Shown: positions 63,094 to 64,000 of the stretch, in pieces | Position numbering within the stretch: the stretch's first letter is position 1 | Layout of the letters: each line of letters begins with the position of its first letter | Source: Bartonella rattimassiliensis 15908 | GTDB lineage: Bacteria > Pseudomonadota > Alphaproteobacteria > Rhizobiales > Rhizobiaceae | Direction of reading: 5' to 3' | Length of the DNA: 64,000 bases | Assembly: GCF_000278215.1 (NCBI RefSeq) | Contig: NZ_JH725064.1 | Coordinates: 175,134-239,133 of the forward strand | Notes under the pieces: model-generated | Databases searched by the model: none | What the model was told of the DNA's origin: nothing | What the model saw: the letters and a program-made list of their open reading frames with translations, nothing else | Translations under genes and position numbers: made by a program

Positions 63094-63977
63094 AAAAGCT
63101 GATTATTGTTATAACAATAAGTGCATTTCTTGGAACACCAAGCTTAGCGAGTGCATTTCTTGGCACACAAAGCTTAAACAGTGCGTTTCTTGAAATATCA
63201 AACCTAGCAAAAAAAGGGACCAAAGGTACCATAACTACATGCGATCTGAAGGGAGAGATTTTGGAAACTACTCTTCCCGTTATTCAGAAGTTTCAAAATG
63301 CTAATATGACCTCACCTATAGCACCTATCATAACTTTGATATCTGACTCAGTTTCGAATTCTGAAAGAGCTGAGACTATTAAGAATGCCATAGCGCAACA
63401 GAAACTAGATGAGGAGGATATACGTAAGATATTGGAAAACATATATAAATCTATAACGCGTTCTCGAGATCAACTAAAAGATCTTAAAGAAAGTATGCCG
63501 CATACTAGCAGTGAATTTTTTCTTCAAAATCCAAAACAATTCTATGACAAAGTTGATACGAATCTGGGTAATGGAATGAATGCCGATACCTTAGCGATTA
63601 TTAAACAAATTGAGAAAGAAGAAGAACTTAATACTCTCGGTGCTTTACATACCTCTATTGAATCACGTTTCAATTCGTTAGGCATTATTGATAAAGCCAT
63701 AAGTTGGCAAGTTTTTCAAAATGTAGAAAATCGTTTTAAAGACATTAAAAGACTAGAAGAAAAAATCAGATCGACGTTCGATCTGAAAGAAATTGCGCAA
63801 TTACAAGCACATATTAAACTCTTGCTCACCAAGATTCAAAATGAAACAACAAAACTACAAGCTGTTGAATATTTAAGCGGTGCAGAATCTACACTCCAAG
63901 AATATCAAAAGCGGCAACATAATATAAAGGTTTTGGGACGTAATAATAAAACAATACCCCAAATAAGGCCTAATTGA
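63090..63977 (+). CDS. trwJ2: TrwJ2, VirB5-like minor pilin, second copy
   Basis: 295 residues, paralogue of trwJ1. The C-terminal half is clearly related (LQAHIKLLLTKIQNETTKLQ and SGAESTLQEYQKRQ). The N-terminal part differs and is longer, with three imperfect copies of a ten-residue unit starting at SAFLG right after the signal peptide. SSEFFLQNPKQFYDKVD corresponds to FFLKNPESIY of TrwJ1. It begins the second trwJ-I-H unit, which continues past the window edge. Confidence 0.88.
   Translation: MKKLIIVITISAFLGTPSLASAFLGTQSLNSAFLEISNLAKKGTKGTITTCDLKGEILETTLPVIQKFQNANMTSPIAPIITLISDSVSNSERAETIKNAIAQQKLDEEDIRKILENIYKSITRSRDQLKDLKESMPHTSSEFFLQNPKQFYDKVDTNLGNGMNADTLAIIKQIEKEEELNTLGALHTSIESRFNSLGIIDKAISWQVFQNVENRFKDIKRLEEKIRSTFDLKEIAQLQAHIKLLLTKIQNETTKLQAVEYLSGAESTLQEYQKRQHNIKVLGRNNKTIPQIRPN
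63121..63210 (+). repeat. Three tandem 30-bp repeats in trwJ2
   Basis: GTGCATTTCTTGG-ACAC-AAGCTTA is repeated at 63121, 63151 and 63181 with increasing divergence. In protein it is SAFLGTPSLA, SAFLGTQSLN, SAFLEISNLA. In-frame units allow length change without frameshift. Confidence 0.85.
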
Positions 63978-64000
63978 TTGAGATAAGAGTATTTCTATAT

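Overview
This window looks like a chromosomal segment of a Bartonella species (Alphaproteobacteria, Rhizobiales). The evidence is an AT-rich genome with long gene-poor intergenic stretches, Rhizobiales gene neighbourhoods (fdxA-carD, an atpHAGDC operon without F0 genes, leuS-lptE), and at the right end a Trw-type type IV secretion system (T4SS) with tandemly amplified trwL and trwJ genes, which is the hallmark of the Trw-carrying Bartonella lineage. The species cannot be fixed from the sequence alone.

Layout. 0-4.4 kb: rpoH (minus), a decapitated helicase remnant, fdxA and carD. 4.4-10.3 kb: ispA, rpmF (followed by a decayed duplicate of its own 3' end) and ispG, separated by repeat-rich intergenic DNA. 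10.3-12.3 kb: a small membrane protein and the wreckage of a second, conjugation-type T4SS (virB5-like, EexN-like lipoprotein, possible virB6-like fragment) between two short direct repeats. 12.8-20.7 kb: one minus-strand block atpHAGDC followed at 24-nt spacings by an MFS permease and its membrane-fusion partner. 21.4-30.5 kb: priA, a transaldolase-like gene, lptE, leuS and a YggS-family gene. 32-36.8 kb: acs, then ftsE-ftsX-ydcF-like. 36.9-39.0 kb: a shattered type ISP-like restriction/methylase gene. 39.2-45.4 kb (minus): a macA-macB-outer-membrane-factor tripartite pump, xthA and a lolA-like gene. 45.5-51.0 kb: a decayed copy of the ftsK 3' end, ftsK itself, and a UbiH-family monooxygenase. 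51.0-53.1 kb: a graveyard of P4-type integrase copies. 53.3-64 kb: an H-NS-like gene, three unrecognised ORFs and the Trw cluster trwL1-L6, trwM, trwK, trwJ1, trwI1, a broken trwH, a trwG-like 5' fragment and trwJ2.

How the genes work together. The Trw genes encode the VirB2 (TrwL), VirB3 (TrwM), VirB4 (TrwK), VirB5 (TrwJ), VirB6 (TrwI) and VirB7 (TrwH) components of an envelope-spanning apparatus. In Bartonella this apparatus is known for host-specific erythrocyte adhesion rather than DNA transfer. The amplified genes are the surface-exposed pilus parts (VirB2 and VirB5 classes), consistent with antigenic or receptor-binding diversification. The remaining genes are mostly housekeeping functions: energy (F1-ATPase), isoprenoids, LPS transport, cell division, replication restart and DNA repair.

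The most unusual non-genic signal is a dispersed family of decayed repeats, about a dozen copies in both orientations in nearly all long intergenic regions. They can be read as the promoter region plus 5' end of a P4-type tyrosine integrase gene. The best preserved copy (51.5-52.1 kb) still shows recognisable integrase protein sequence and lies next to the Trw island.
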